Origin: DATEOR01 sp035698665
GTDB lineage: Bacteria > Actinomycetota > Thermoleophilia > Gaiellales > Gaiellaceae
Length of the DNA: 64,000 bases
Direction of reading: 5' to 3'
NCBI GenBank assembly: GCA_035698665.1
Contig: DASSBN010000068.1
Location: 1-64,000 of the forward strand
Shown: positions 1 through 8,492 of the stretch, one piece after another
How positions within the stretch are numbered: position 1 is the first letter of the stretch
Layout: every line of letters begins with the position of its first letter
Made by a program: the position numbers and the translations under genes
Notes under the pieces: generated by a model
Told to the model about the DNA's origin: nothing
What the model saw: the letters and a program-made list of their open reading frames with translations, nothing else
Databases searched by the model: none

Positions 1-598
1 CGATCTGGTTCTCGTACCAGGTGTTGACCGTGTCACGCAGGAACGGCCAGGTTGCAGAGTCCGGCTTCGTGTTCGAGCCGTAGTCGGCAGCCGTCCCGGG
101 CACCTGCGCCCAGTCGGTCACGTCGCCGTTCACCGTGTAGCGGTTGGACGACTGCTCGATGTAGAAGTTCCGCATCGAGTTGGCGCCGGGACTGTCGTTG
201 AAGAGCAGGTTCTTGTAGTAGCTCTGGCTGAAGTCCGGCTCCCAGATCGTGGTGTTGTCCTCCGTGCGATCGGGCTCCGCGATCTGGTTGTGCGCGAAGT
301 CGCTGAACTCGCCGAGGACCGTCCAGATCGAGTCCTCGCCCGTGCGGGCGAGCTCAACGTACTGGCCCTTGGCGACCTTGCCGACCTTCGCGCTCTTGGC
401 GATCTTGCCCTTCGCCTGCAGCTCGAGAGCCTGGGCGCGCAGGGCGCGCTGCTTCTCGCTCAGCGGGCTCGGCAAGTCGTGCTGTCTGACCTGCGGATCG
501 GCGCTGTGACTTGTGCCAGCGCCCGCGGCACCCGCAACCGCCGTCGCCAGGACAACTGCCAAGGCGACAAAGACGGCCATGGAGACGCGTCTCCTCAT
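1..598 (-). CDS. Secreted M6 family (immune inhibitor A-like) metallopeptidase, N-terminal part only
   Basis: The reading frame runs off the left edge, so only about 199 N-terminal residues are visible. It opens with an Arg-rich n-region (MRRR), a hydrophobic stretch of about 20 residues and Ala/Gly residues, a signal peptide for export. A Lys/Ala-rich propeptide-like segment follows. A region around residues 85-190 contains DNTTIWEPDFS, YYKNLLFND and NFYIEQSSNRY, which is how the immune inhibitor A (peptidase M6) catalytic domain begins in families I know. The zinc-binding HExxH would lie beyond the window and cannot be checked. The ATG at 598 is preceded by a purine-rich GGGGGGAG ribosome-binding site. 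Confidence 0.8.
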   Translation of the reverse strand, partial: MRRRVSMAVFVALAVVLATAVAGAAGAGTSHSADPQVRQHDLPSPLSEKQRALRAQALELQAKGKIAKSAKVGKVAKGQYVELARTGEDSIWTVLGEFSDFAHNQIAEPDRTEDNTTIWEPDFSQSYYKNLLFNDSPGANSMRNFYIEQSSNRYTVNGDVTDWAQVPGTAADYGSNTKPDSATWPFLRDTVNTWYENQI

Positions 599-660
599 GT
601 ACTCCCCCCTTATCGGTTTCCCCTACCTGCCTCGGCGGCAAGTCCGCCGGAAGCGCGCAC

Positions 661-688
661 AGGGTAGCGCGGATCCACTAGATCGCAA
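661..688 (-). promoter_or_regulatory. Candidate promoter for the M6 peptidase
   Basis: Read on the minus strand, TTGCGA (683-688) and TACCCT (661-666) are separated by 16 bp. This gives a leader of roughly 55 nt ending in a strong Shine-Dalgarno sequence. The site lies in the 113-nt gap between the fumarase stop and the peptidase start. Pattern match only. Confidence 0.35.
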
Positions 689-711
689 GGCGAACCATCG
701 CAGCGGGCCGG

Positions 712-2037
712 CTAGGCGTCGTGCGGTTTCGCCATCGCGCGGTAGTCGAGCGCCTCGTCGAGCACGCTTTCTTCGACGCCCGCATCCCTCGCCACGTCAC
801 GAAGGGAACGACCCGAGGCCGCCGCCTCCTTGACGATCTCGCCGGCCTTGTCGTAGCCGATGTAAGGATTGAGTGCGGTTGCGGCCGAGAGCGTGAGCTC
901 GGCGTAGCGCTCACAGGTCTCGCGGTTGGCGACGATCCCCTCCACGCACTTCTCCGCGAACAGGTTGGCGGCGCTCGTGAGCAGCCGGACCGACTGGAGG
1001 AGATTCCGCGCGAGCAGCGGCACGAAGACGTTCAGCTCGAAGTGCCCCTGCATCCCTCCAACCGTGATCGCCGCGTCGTTTCCGATCACCTGCGCGGAAA
1101 CCTGGGTCACGACTTCCGGGATGACCGGGTTGACCTTGCCGGGCATGATCGAGCTCCCCTTCTGGAGCTCCGGCAGCGCGATCTCGGCGAGGCCCGCGCG
1201 CGGTCCCGACCCCATGAGGCGGATGTCGTTCGCGATCTTCGTCAACGAGACCGCGACGGTCTTGAGCGCGCCCGAGGCCTCGACGAGGGCGTCGCGCGCC
1301 GCCTGCGCCTCGAACGGATCGGCCGGCGCCGAGATCGTGAGTCCGGTCTCGCCGGAGAGGTGCGCGCGGACTCGCTCGGCGAATTCCGGATGCGTGTTCA
1401 GGCCCGTGCCCGTCGCGGTCCCGCCGAGCGGGATCTGGCCGACCCGCTCGAGGGTCGCCTCGACGCGTGCGTACCCCTGCCGCACCTGAGCCGCGTAGCC
1501 GCCGAATTCCTGGCCCAGCGTGACGGGAACGGCGTCCATCAGATGCGTCCGGCCCGACTTGACCACGTCGTCGAACTCGCGCGCCTTCGCCTCGAGTGAG
1601 GCGGCCAGCCGGTCGAGCCCAGGCAGAAGCCCGTGGACGAGGTCGTCGAGCGCGGCCAGATGGACGGCTGAGGGGAAGACGTCGTTCGACGACTGGCCCA
1701 TGTTGACGTCGTCGTTCGCGTGGACGTCCTCGCCGGCGAGCGCGGCGATCACCTCGTTCGCGTTCATGTTGGATGAGGTGCCCGAGCCGGTCTGGAAGAC
1801 GTCGATCGGGAACTGGTCGTCGAACTCGCCGTTCGCGATTCGGTCGCCCGCGGCGGCGATCCGCTCGGCCTTCTCCTTGTCGAGAAGCCCGAGATCCGCG
1901 TTCACGCGCGCCGCGGCGGCCTTGATCCGCCCGAGCCAGCGCGCGACCGAAACCGGGATGGGCTCACCGGAGACCGGAAAGTTCTCGACAGCCTTCTTCG
2001 TCTCGGTGCCCCACAGCTCCGTCGGCGTGGTCGCCAC
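712..2037 (-). CDS. fumC: Class II fumarate hydratase
   Basis: Interconverts fumarate and (S)-malate in the cytosolic TCA cycle. The 441-residue product is close to the usual class II length (about 460). It carries the family signatures SGTSSNMNANEV and NDDVNMGQSSND near residues 85-120, the histidine-containing SGRTHLMDA region, and the fumarase/aspartase signature GSSIMPGKVNP near residue 295. The start is GTG at 2037 with a TAGAGT -10-like box seven bases upstream, so the transcript may be leaderless. The zinc-ribbon gene ends 10 nt upstream and may be co-transcribed. No Fe-S cysteines are expected in this class. Confidence 0.95.
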   Translation of the reverse strand: MATTPTELWGTETKKAVENFPVSGEPIPVSVARWLGRIKAAAARVNADLGLLDKEKAERIAAAGDRIANGEFDDQFPIDVFQTGSGTSSNMNANEVIAALAGEDVHANDDVNMGQSSNDVFPSAVHLAALDDLVHGLLPGLDRLAASLEAKAREFDDVVKSGRTHLMDAVPVTLGQEFGGYAAQVRQGYARVEATLERVGQIPLGGTATGTGLNTHPEFAERVRAHLSGETGLTISAPADPFEAQAARDALVEASGALKTVAVSLTKIANDIRLMGSGPRAGLAEIALPELQKGSSIMPGKVNPVIPEVVTQVSAQVIGNDAAITVGGMQGHFELNVFVPLLARNLLQSVRLLTSAANLFAEKCVEGIVANRETCERYAELTLSAATALNPYIGYDKAGEIVKEAAASGRSLRDVARDAGVEESVLDEALDYRAMAKPHDA

Positions 2038-2044
2038 GCCTTGG

Positions 2045-2050
2045 ACTCTA
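2045..2050 (-). promoter_or_regulatory. -10 box for leaderless fumC
   Basis: TAGAGT on the minus strand, seven nucleotides before the fumC GTG. The predicted transcription start coincides with the start codon. No convincing -35 is visible. Confidence 0.4.
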
Positions 2051-2254
2051 GACGACGCGCAGTCGCCGGAACCGCAGCTCCGGCGGGCGCTCGCGCAGCC
2101 CCTTGCGAACCGGCTCGGCCAGGTCGGCGACCAGGGCCCAGCCCAGGTAGCCGCACCGGCCGCACTCGCCGGGATCGAGGCGCTGCGTTCGCTCGCGCGT
2201 GACCGTCCTGAACGTGCCGCAGTGGAGGCACTCGACAGCGTGCTTCTCGCTCAC
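2048..2254 (-). CDS. Small zinc-ribbon protein of unknown function
   Basis: A 68-residue protein starting at GTG 2254. It has CLHCGT near residue 9 and CGRCGY near residue 35, two CxxC knuckles spaced like a treble-clef or rubredoxin-type zinc ribbon. The tail is rich in Arg and Leu. It has no signal peptide or membrane segment. It sits just upstream of fumC on the same strand and may share a transcript. I do not recognise a named family; nucleic-acid or protein binding is only a guess from the fold. Confidence 0.65.
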   Translation of the reverse strand: MSEKHAVECLHCGTFRTVTRERTQRLDPGECGRCGYLGWALVADLAEPVRKGLRERPPELRFRRLRVV

Positions 2255-2310
2255 GCTGTTCTTTTCGGCCTCGGCGACCCTCCGGCTCTCCCCCTTCCGG
2301 GGATTTCCAG

Positions 2311-3318
2311 CTAATCCGTCGAGTACTTCGGCTGGACCTTCTCGCCGCGGATGCAGGCGATGGCGTTGTTCGCCGCGACCGCGGCCTCGCCGAAGCCGAT
2401 CGAGATCAGCGTGATCTTGCCGTCGTAGCCGGCGACGTCGCCCGCGGCATAGACCCCCGGGATCGACGTGTCCATCGTCATCGGGTTCACGAGAATCTGC
2501 CGCTTGCCGTGCAGGTCGAGCCCCCAGTCGGCGATCGAGCCGAGGTGCGAGTGGAAGCCGAGGAGGAGGATGAGCGCGTCGCAGTCGAGCTCGTGGGTCT
2601 CTCCGGTTCCGGTGTCCTCGACGGTCACGGCCTGGATCGACCCGTCGCCGCGGATCTCGCGCACCTCGGCGGGGGCGCAGATGCGCACGTTGCCCTCGCC
2701 TTCGAGCCGGCGAGCCTCGTTCACGGAGGTCTCGAGCGCCCGGAAGCGGTCGCGCCGGTGGACGAGCGTGATCGGGAGATCCGCGGTGTCCTGCAGGCCG
2801 AGCGTCCAGTCGAGGGCCGAGTCGCCGCCGCCCACGATGACGCAGTTCTTGCCCTTGAAGACGTCCTTGCGCTTGACGAAGTAGTGGAGCCCGCGTCCCT
2901 CCCAGTCGTCCAGCCCCTCGAGCTCCAGCTTCCTGGGCTCGAACGCGCCGTGACCGGCAGTCACGATGAGCGCGCGCGAGAGGAACTGCTGGCCCGACTT
3001 CGTCGTCAGCGAGAGGAGCTCCTCGCCGTTCTGCGCGATCCGCGTGAGATCTGCGACCTCCTCGTCGAGATGCACGTCGGCGCCGAACTGCAGCCCCTGC
3101 TCGACGCAGAGGTCGACGAGGTCCTGGCCTTTGATCTTCGGGTGGCCGGCGACGTCGTAGACGTGCTTCTCCGGATAGACCGCGGCGACCTGACCGCCGA
3201 GCTGGCCGAGGCTTTCGACGATGCGGACGCTCGCGTCGCGGTGACCCGCGTAGTACGCGGCAGCGAGGCCCACCGGGCCCGCGCCGATGACGGTGATGTC
3301 GCAGACGCCTTCGCTCAC
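2311..3318 (-). CDS. Ferredoxin--NADP reductase, thioredoxin-reductase-like (YumC type)
   Basis: A FAD/NAD(P)H oxidoreductase of 335 residues expected to pass electrons between NADPH and ferredoxin or flavodoxin. The N-terminal FAD Rossmann motif is GAGPVGLAAAYYAG (near residue 12). The second dinucleotide motif is VIVGGGDSALDW (near residue 165). The C-terminal VYAAGDVAGYDGK closes the FAD site. The CxxC redox centre of true thioredoxin reductases is absent between the NADPH-binding segments, which is why I assign it to the ferredoxin-reductase branch. It starts at GTG 3318, just after the ErpA-like gene on the same strand, which fits a joint role in Fe-S and redox metabolism. Confidence 0.85.
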   Translation of the reverse strand: MSEGVCDITVIGAGPVGLAAAYYAGHRDASVRIVESLGQLGGQVAAVYPEKHVYDVAGHPKIKGQDLVDLCVEQGLQFGADVHLDEEVADLTRIAQNGEELLSLTTKSGQQFLSRALIVTAGHGAFEPRKLELEGLDDWEGRGLHYFVKRKDVFKGKNCVIVGGGDSALDWTLGLQDTADLPITLVHRRDRFRALETSVNEARRLEGEGNVRICAPAEVREIRGDGSIQAVTVEDTGTGETHELDCDALILLLGFHSHLGSIADWGLDLHGKRQILVNPMTMDTSIPGVYAAGDVAGYDGKITLISIGFGEAAVAANNAIACIRGEKVQPKYSTD

Positions 3319-3351
3319 GCCTGACTCGATGCTACCCGGGGCGAGGAAACG

Positions 3352-3750
3352 CTAGTGCGCGCAGCCGGAGCCGCAACCGCCGCCGGCGTGCGTCTGCACG
3401 GCCTCGCCCTCGACCGCGCCTTCCTTTGCCTGGAAGGACGAGCCGCACCCGCATGCCGCCTGGACGTTCGGGTTGTTGATCGCGAAGCCCGCGCCCATCA
3501 GCGCGTCTACGTAGTCGATCTCGGCACCCGCAAGGTACGGGGCGCTGAACGGGTCGATGACGACGCGAACGCCGTTCATCTCGATCTCGTTGTCACCGTC
3601 CTGGGGCCCGCGGTCGAAGCCGAGGGCGTACTGGAAACCCGAGCAGCCGCCGCCCTGGATCGCGATCCTGAGAACGGAGACCTCGCCCTCGGGCTCCTCG
3701 GCCATGAGGGAGCGGATTTTCGTAGCCGCAGACTCGGTAACGGTGACCAT
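3352..3750 (-). CDS. erpA: A-type iron-sulfur cluster carrier (ErpA/HesB-like) with Cys/His-rich tail
   Basis: This 132-residue carrier accepts Fe-S clusters and passes them to apo-targets. The three family cysteines are present: GGGCSGFQY near residue 36 and the CGCGSSF pair near residue 100. An unusual C-terminal extension of about 25 residues follows and ends in GGGCGSGCAH, adding two cysteines and histidines. I chose ATG 3750, where the HesB domain begins directly (MVTVTESAA). A longer in-frame start at 3783 would lie upstream of the TACACT -10 box. It diverges from the nuo operon, whose many Fe-S subunits are plausible clients. Confidence 0.85.
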   Translation of the reverse strand: MVTVTESAATKIRSLMAEEPEGEVSVLRIAIQGGGCSGFQYALGFDRGPQDGDNEIEMNGVRVVIDPFSAPYLAGAEIDYVDALMGAGFAINNPNVQAACGCGSSFQAKEGAVEGEAVQTHAGGGCGSGCAH

Positions 3751-3757
3751 CGATCTC

Positions 3758-3763
3758 AGTGTA
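3758..3763 (-). promoter_or_regulatory. -10 box for leaderless erpA
   Basis: TACACT on the minus strand, seven nucleotides before the ATG at 3750. A TTGACC-like hexamer lies further upstream (3778-3783) but at only 14 bp spacing, so its role is doubtful. Confidence 0.45.
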
Positions 3764-3872
3764 CCAACGGCCTGAGCGGTCAAACACCCCCCGACCTTGT
3801 GACACGAAAGCGCCGGAAAAACGCTGGAAAGATCGCGCAGTTCGTGACAAGTCTCACTGGCCCGAGGACGGT

Positions 3873-3878
3873 TAGTAT
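3873..3878 (+). promoter_or_regulatory. -10 box of the nuo operon, leaderless nuoA
   Basis: TAGTAT lies exactly six nucleotides before the nuoA GTG (3885), so transcription would begin on the start codon itself. GTGACA at 3844-3849 is TTGACA-like, but the 23-bp spacing is too long for it to be a convincing -35. No Shine-Dalgarno sequence is visible. Confidence 0.5.
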
Positions 3879-3884
3879 GCGGGC

Positions 3885-4262
3885 GTGCCGCTGGCCGTCC
3901 TGGACGACTGGTTTCCGTTCCTCGTCTACGGCTTTTTCGCCCTGGCGATCCCGGCCTCCTTGATCGCGGCGTCGTTCATGCTCGCGACGCGCCCGAAAGC
4001 GAGAGCGCGGCAGCGCACGATCCCCTTCGAGTCGGGCGTCTCGGTCGGCCCGCCGACCCGGCAGCGCTTCACGATCAGCTTCTACCTGACGGCGATGCTC
4101 TTCATCGTCTTCGACATCGAGATCGTCTTCCTGTATCCGGTCGCGATCTGGCTCGATGCGCTCGGGAGCTTCGCGCTCGCCGAGTTCGGCTTCTTCATCG
4201 CGATCCTCGCCATCGCGTACGTCTACGTCTGGAAGAAGGGGGCGCTCGAGTGGCGGACGTAG
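3885..4262 (+). CDS. nuoA: NADH-quinone oxidoreductase subunit A
   Basis: Membrane-arm subunit of complex I, 125 residues with three predicted transmembrane helices (about 8-32, 62-85 and 90-112). The characteristic loop between helices 1 and 2 reads PFESGVSVG and is followed by the conserved FYLTAMLFIVFDIEIVFLYP. First gene of a 14-gene operon with the canonical A-to-N order. It starts at GTG with a -10 box but no ribosome-binding site. The 3' end overlaps nuoB by 13 nt. Confidence 0.95.
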   Translation: MPLAVLDDWFPFLVYGFFALAIPASLIAASFMLATRPKARARQRTIPFESGVSVGPPTRQRFTISFYLTAMLFIVFDIEIVFLYPVAIWLDALGSFALAEFGFFIAILAIAYVYVWKKGALEWRT

Positions 4263-4837
4263 GACGCAAGAAGCGCCTCGCCGACTACGGGATCAACTCC
4301 GAGCGGACGCTCATGCGCCGGAAGGGGCCGGGCGTCTTCGAGCAGGAGCTCGGCGACCTCGAGTCAAAGCTCGGTCTCACGACCGTCGAGAAGGCGGTCG
4401 CCTGGGCGCAGGGGCATTCGATCTGGCCGGACACCTTCGGGCTCGCATGCTGCGCGATGGAGATGATCGCGATCGTCGGCTCGCGCTACGACGTCGCGCG
4501 CTTCGGAGCCGAGGTCTTCCGCTCCTCTCCGCGCCAGGCCGACCTGATGATCGTCTCGGGCCGCGTTTCCCACAAGATGGCCGCACCGCTTCGGCAGATC
4601 TACGACCAGATGCTCGAGCCGAAATGGGTTATCGCCATGGGCGCCTGCGCGAGCTCCGGCGGAATGTTCGCCAACTACGCCGTCCTCCAGGGCGTGGACA
4701 AGGTTGTCCCGGTGGACGTGCACGTCCCCGGCTGCCCACCGCGCCCGGAGGCGCTGCTCGAAGGCATCGTTCGGCTCCAGGAGAAGATCCTCGCCGGCGT
4801 GCCGCCCGCGTACGAGATCCGCGAAGTGGCGTCGTGA
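4250..4837 (+). CDS. nuoB: NADH-quinone oxidoreductase subunit B
   Basis: The 195-residue peripheral subunit that holds cluster N2, the final [4Fe-4S] centre before quinone. The adjacent cysteine pair in FGLACCAMEM (near residue 66) and the further cysteines in GACASSGG and VPGCPPRPE are all present. The N-terminal 40 residues form a basic extension before the conserved core. GTG start inside the nuoA end; the stop overlaps the nuoC start as GTGA, implying translational coupling. Confidence 0.95.
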   Translation: MADVGRKKRLADYGINSERTLMRRKGPGVFEQELGDLESKLGLTTVEKAVAWAQGHSIWPDTFGLACCAMEMIAIVGSRYDVARFGAEVFRSSPRQADLMIVSGRVSHKMAAPLRQIYDQMLEPKWVIAMGACASSGGMFANYAVLQGVDKVVPVDVHVPGCPPRPEALLEGIVRLQEKILAGVPPAYEIREVAS

Positions 4838-5388
4838 AATTCGCGGACGTACCGGGTTTCGCCTCCGTGACAGAGGGCCGCGGCGAGACCACCGTGGTCG
4901 TCGAGACGGCCCGGCTGCGCGAGGCGGCCGAGTTCCTGCGCGACGAGCGCGGGTTCAACTTTCTCTCGGACATCGCCGCGACGGATTACCTCGGCTGGAA
5001 CGAGCGCACTGTCGCCGGTTACTGGGGCCATCGCGCCGGCCGTGACATCAACCTGCCCGGGTCCTGGGGACTCGCGAAGAAGCCCGAGCCCAAGGCGAAG
5101 CGCTTCTCGCTCTCCTACCAGCTGCTCGCGGTCGTCTCCGGCGCGCGCGAGGCGCCGCGCGTTCGGCTGCAGATCTGGTGCGAGGACGGCGAGCCCGTAC
5201 AGAGCGTCGTCTCGGTCTGGCCGACGGCCGACTGGCACGAGCGCGAGGCCTACGACCTCATGGGCATCGTCTTCGAGGGCCATCCAAACCTGAAGCGGAT
5301 TCTCATGGACGACGACTGGGAGGGCCACCCCCTCCGCAAGGACTACCCGATCGGCGGCGAGCCGGTGCGCTTCTCGGGAGCGGAGTAG
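4834..5388 (+). CDS. nuoC: NADH-quinone oxidoreductase subunit C
   Basis: The 184-residue 30-kDa subunit of the peripheral arm. The signature WHEREAYDLMGIVFEGHP followed by LKRILMDDDWEGHPLRKDYP is intact near the C-terminus. About 30 residues rich in Lys and Pro (around residues 72-90) break the N-terminal domain. I chose GTG 4834, which overlaps the nuoB stop by four bases. NuoC and NuoD are separate here, unlike the NuoCD fusion of enterobacteria. Confidence 0.95.
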   Translation: MKFADVPGFASVTEGRGETTVVVETARLREAAEFLRDERGFNFLSDIAATDYLGWNERTVAGYWGHRAGRDINLPGSWGLAKKPEPKAKRFSLSYQLLAVVSGAREAPRVRLQIWCEDGEPVQSVVSVWPTADWHEREAYDLMGIVFEGHPNLKRILMDDDWEGHPLRKDYPIGGEPVRFSGAE

Positions 5389-6662
5389 TGGCGACCACGG
5401 CCCCTCGGCGAAGCCGGCAGGCCCCGATCTATGCGGGCACGCGGATCCCGAGCCCGATCCCCTCGGTGCTGCAGGTCGATCCGATCCTTCGGGAAGAGGG
5501 GGACATCCTCCAGGTCAACTTCGGCCCGAACCATCCGTCGACGCACGGAGTCCTCCGCCTGATCGTGGAGCTGAACGGCGAGCGGGTCGAGGGCGTCGAG
5601 GCGGTGATCGGCTACCTGCACACCGGCTTCGAGAAGAACATGGAGCAGAAGACGTGGTGGAAGGCGATCACGTACCCGGAGCGGATCGACTACCTCTCCT
5701 TCCAGATCAACGAGCTCGCCTTCGTCCTCGCGATCGAGAAGCTCCTCGGCGTCGAACCGCCGCCGAAGGCCACCTGGATGCGCACGCTCCTCTGCGAGCT
5801 TTCCCGCATCCACTCCCACCTCATCTGGCTCGGCACCGGGGCGCTCGAGCTCGGCGCGATCTCGCTCCTCTGGTACTGCTTCCGCGAGCGCGACGCCGTC
5901 CTCGACCTGTTCGAGCTCGTCACCGGCGTGCGCATGCACACGCGCTACTTCCAGGCCGGCGGGCTCGCCGAGGACATCCCGCCCGGCTTCTTCACGGAGT
6001 GCCGCAAGTTCGCGGACATGTTCCCGGGCAAGGTCGACGAGTACGAAGCGCTCCTCGACCGGCAGGCGATCTGGCTCGAGCGGACGAAGGGGATCGGCCT
6101 TCTCTCCGCCGAGGACGCGATCGCGCTCGGCCAGTCCGGCCCGGTTCTGCGCGCGTCCGGGGTCGACTGGGATCTCCGCAAGGTCGAGCCGTATCTCGCC
6201 TACGACGAGGTCGACTTCAACGTGCCCGTCTACTTCAACGGGGACGTCTACGACCGCTACAAGGTGCGCATGGACGAGATGCGCGAGTCGACGCGCATCG
6301 TCCAGCAATGCCTCGACGGCATGCCCGAGGGGCCGTGGATCGTGGACGACCGCAAGATCGTCCTCCCGCCCAGGCACGAGCTGCACACGTCAATGGAGAG
6401 CCTGATTCACCACTTCAAGCTCGTGACCGAGGGCTACCGCGTGCCCGCGGGCGAGGTCTACGTCGCCGTCGAGTCGGCTCGCGGTGAGCTCGGCTGCTAC
6501 CTAGTCTCCGACGGCGGCTCGAAGCCGTGGCGGGTCAAGTTCCGTGCGCCCTCGTTCGTGGCGCTCGAGGCGACCGCGACGACGGTCAGGGGCTCCCTCG
6601 TCGCCGACCTGATCGCGATCCTCGGCTCCCTCGACACGGTCATGGGGGACTGCGACCGCTGA
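5388..6662 (+). CDS. nuoD: NADH-quinone oxidoreductase subunit D
   Basis: The 49-kDa subunit (424 residues) that, with NuoB, forms the quinone-reduction pocket. GPNHPSTHGVLR supplies the conserved quinone-site histidine. HTGFEKNMEQKTW and the C-terminal DLIAILGSLDTVMGDCDR are family hallmarks. The GTG start shares one base with the nuoC stop and precedes a 40-residue basic/proline-rich lead-in that could be cleaved or disordered. The final TGATG joins it to nuoE. Confidence 0.95.
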   Translation: MATTAPRRSRQAPIYAGTRIPSPIPSVLQVDPILREEGDILQVNFGPNHPSTHGVLRLIVELNGERVEGVEAVIGYLHTGFEKNMEQKTWWKAITYPERIDYLSFQINELAFVLAIEKLLGVEPPPKATWMRTLLCELSRIHSHLIWLGTGALELGAISLLWYCFRERDAVLDLFELVTGVRMHTRYFQAGGLAEDIPPGFFTECRKFADMFPGKVDEYEALLDRQAIWLERTKGIGLLSAEDAIALGQSGPVLRASGVDWDLRKVEPYLAYDEVDFNVPVYFNGDVYDRYKVRMDEMRESTRIVQQCLDGMPEGPWIVDDRKIVLPPRHELHTSMESLIHHFKLVTEGYRVPAGEVYVAVESARGELGCYLVSDGGSKPWRVKFRAPSFVALEATATTVRGSLVADLIAILGSLDTVMGDCDR

Positions 6663-7138
6663 TGGCTTCGAACGCGCTCTACGGCGAGATCCAGGAGCTC
6701 GCGGCGCGCTACCCCGAGCCGCGCTCGGCGGTCATGCCCGCCCTCCGGCTCGCCCAGGAGCGCTACGGCTGGCTCCCTCCCGACGCCTTCCGCGAGGTGG
6801 GCGAGGCGCTCGACCTCACGCCGGCCTACTGCAAGGCGGTCGCGAGCTTCTACGACATGTTCCACCTCGAGCCGGTCGGCCGGCACATGATCGAGGTCTG
6901 CACCAACATTTCCTGCGCGCTCGTCGGCGCACAGCAGGTGCTCGAGGCCTTCGAGTCCGAGCTCGGCGTCGAGGCCGGCGAGACGACCGAGGACGGGGGG
7001 TTCACCTTGCGCACCATCGAGTGCGCGGGCGGGTGCGGCTGGGGAACCGTCGTCTCGGTCGACCACCGCTACCGGGAGCCCGTCCGGCCCGAGGACGTGC
7101 CCGGCATCGTCGAGGAGCTGCGCGATGGCGCTGAGTAA
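6662..7138 (+). CDS. nuoE: NADH-quinone oxidoreductase subunit E
   Basis: The 24-kDa thioredoxin-fold subunit (158 residues) that carries the [2Fe-2S] cluster N1a. Its cysteines appear in EVCTNISCALVG and ECAGGCGWGTV, the expected C-x4-C and C-x3-C pattern. An N-terminal helical bundle (residues 1-60) precedes the ferredoxin-like fold. ATG shares a base with the nuoD stop. The gene overlaps nuoF by 14 nt. Confidence 0.95.
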   Translation: MASNALYGEIQELAARYPEPRSAVMPALRLAQERYGWLPPDAFREVGEALDLTPAYCKAVASFYDMFHLEPVGRHMIEVCTNISCALVGAQQVLEAFESELGVEAGETTEDGGFTLRTIECAGGCGWGTVVSVDHRYREPVRPEDVPGIVEELRDGAE

Positions 7139-8492
7139 GGAGGCGCAGACGAAGCTCCTCTTCGCCAAGGCCGAGGGGCGCGACCTGACCAAGCTCGCCG
7201 AATACCAGAAGGTCGGCGGCTACAAGTCCCTCAAGAAGGCCCTGAAGATGAAGCGGGAGGCGGTCCTCGACGAGCTCCTCACCGCCGACATTCGCGGCCG
7301 CGGCGGCGCCGGGTTCCCGATGGGCCGCAAGGCGAGCTTCCTGCCCAAGCCGGCGGAGAGCGCCAAGCCGATCTACCTCGTCTCGAACGCAGACGAGTCG
7401 GAGCCCGGCACGTTCAAGGACCGCGAGATCATCGCCCGCCTCCCGCACATGTACATCGAGGGGTGCGCGATCGCTTCACGGGTGATCGGCGCGAACACGG
7501 CGTTCATCTACCTCCGCGGCGAGTACCTGACCGAGTTCGAGATCCTGCGCGACGCCCTCGAGGAGGCGCGTGAGGCAGGGTTCGTCGGCCCGAACGTCCT
7601 CGGCTCGGGCTGGGACCTCACGGTCGTCGTCCACCGCGGCGCCGGCGCCTACATCTGCGGAGAGGAGACCGCGCTCCTCGAGTCGCTCGAGGGTAAGCGC
7701 GGCCAGCCGCGCTCCAAGCCTCCGTTCCCGGCGATCTCCGGCGTGTACGCCTCGCCGACCCTGATCAACAACGTCGAGACCCTCGCCACCGTCCCCAAGA
7801 TCCTCGAGCTCGGAGGCGCCGAGTACGCGAAGCTCGGCGTCGAGAACTCGCGCGGCACGCGGCTCTTCTCGCTCTCCGGCAACGTGGTGAACGGCGGGAA
7901 CTACGAGGTCGAGCTCGGCACGAGCCTGCGCGAGCTCGTCTACGACATCGGCGGCGGGATCCCCGACGGTCGCGAGCTGAAGGCGATCATCCCCGGCGGC
8001 TCGTCGGTGCCGGTCCTGACCGCCGACGAGGTCGACACGGCCCTCGACTTCGACTCGATGGCCGCGCGCGGCACGATGCTCGGCTCCGGTGCGGTCATCG
8101 TCATGGACGACCGCTGCTGCATGGTGCAGCTCGGCCTGCGCGTCGCGCAGTTCTACATGCACGAGTCGTGCGGCAAGTGCACGCCGTGCCGCGAGGGGAC
8201 GCGCTGGATGGTCTCCATCCTGCGGAAGATCGAAGAGGGCGAGGCCTCCCAGGGCGAGCTCGACCTGCTCCTGAACGTCTGCGACCGGATTCTCGGCAAC
8301 TGCCTGTGTCCGCTCGGGGACGCAGCCGCGATGCCGGTGGCGAGCTACGTGGCGAAGTTCCGGGACGAGTACCAGCGCCACATCGACGAGGGCGGCTGTC
8401 CGTTCCAGGGCGACTCGACGCTCGACCGGGTGATGGCGCCGGTCGACCAGCACCACGCGCGGATCCGAGCCGAGATCGAGGTCCCCGCATGA
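7125..8492 (+). CDS. nuoF: NADH-quinone oxidoreductase subunit F
   Basis: NADH-binding 51-kDa subunit, 455 residues. GRGGAGFPMGRKASF binds NADH, the segment from RGAGAYICGEETALL binds FMN, and HESCGKCTPCREGTRWM with a distal cysteine (ILGNCLCPLG) ligates [4Fe-4S] cluster N3. An N-terminal leader of about 55 residues (AKAEGRDLTKLAEY and following) is longer than in E. coli. It is followed by a 109-nt gap, the only real spacer inside the nuo operon. Confidence 0.95.
   Translation: MALSKEAQTKLLFAKAEGRDLTKLAEYQKVGGYKSLKKALKMKREAVLDELLTADIRGRGGAGFPMGRKASFLPKPAESAKPIYLVSNADESEPGTFKDREIIARLPHMYIEGCAIASRVIGANTAFIYLRGEYLTEFEILRDALEEAREAGFVGPNVLGSGWDLTVVVHRGAGAYICGEETALLESLEGKRGQPRSKPPFPAISGVYASPTLINNVETLATVPKILELGGAEYAKLGVENSRGTRLFSLSGNVVNGGNYEVELGTSLRELVYDIGGGIPDGRELKAIIPGGSSVPVLTADEVDTALDFDSMAARGTMLGSGAVIVMDDRCCMVQLGLRVAQFYMHESCGKCTPCREGTRWMVSILRKIEEGEASQGELDLLLNVCDRILGNCLCPLGDAAAMPVASYVAKFRDEYQRHIDEGGCPFQGDSTLDRVMAPVDQHHARIRAEIEVPA

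Noticed and set aside
2285..2310. CCCC-TTCC-GGGG hairpin between the ferredoxin reductase and zinc-ribbon genes as a terminator
   Set aside because: On the minus strand it is not followed by U residues; stem is four base pairs.
2509..3324. 271-codon plus-strand frame opposite the ferredoxin-NADP reductase
   Set aside because: Antisense shadow of a gene with complete FAD and NADPH motifs; product lacks any fold signature.
3751..3783. Longer erpA start at 3783
   Set aside because: The extra eleven residues are not part of the HesB fold and the start would lie upstream of the TACACT -10 box.
3844..3849. GTGACA as the -35 of the nuo promoter
   Set aside because: Spacing of 23 bp to TAGTAT is outside the usual 16-19 bp.
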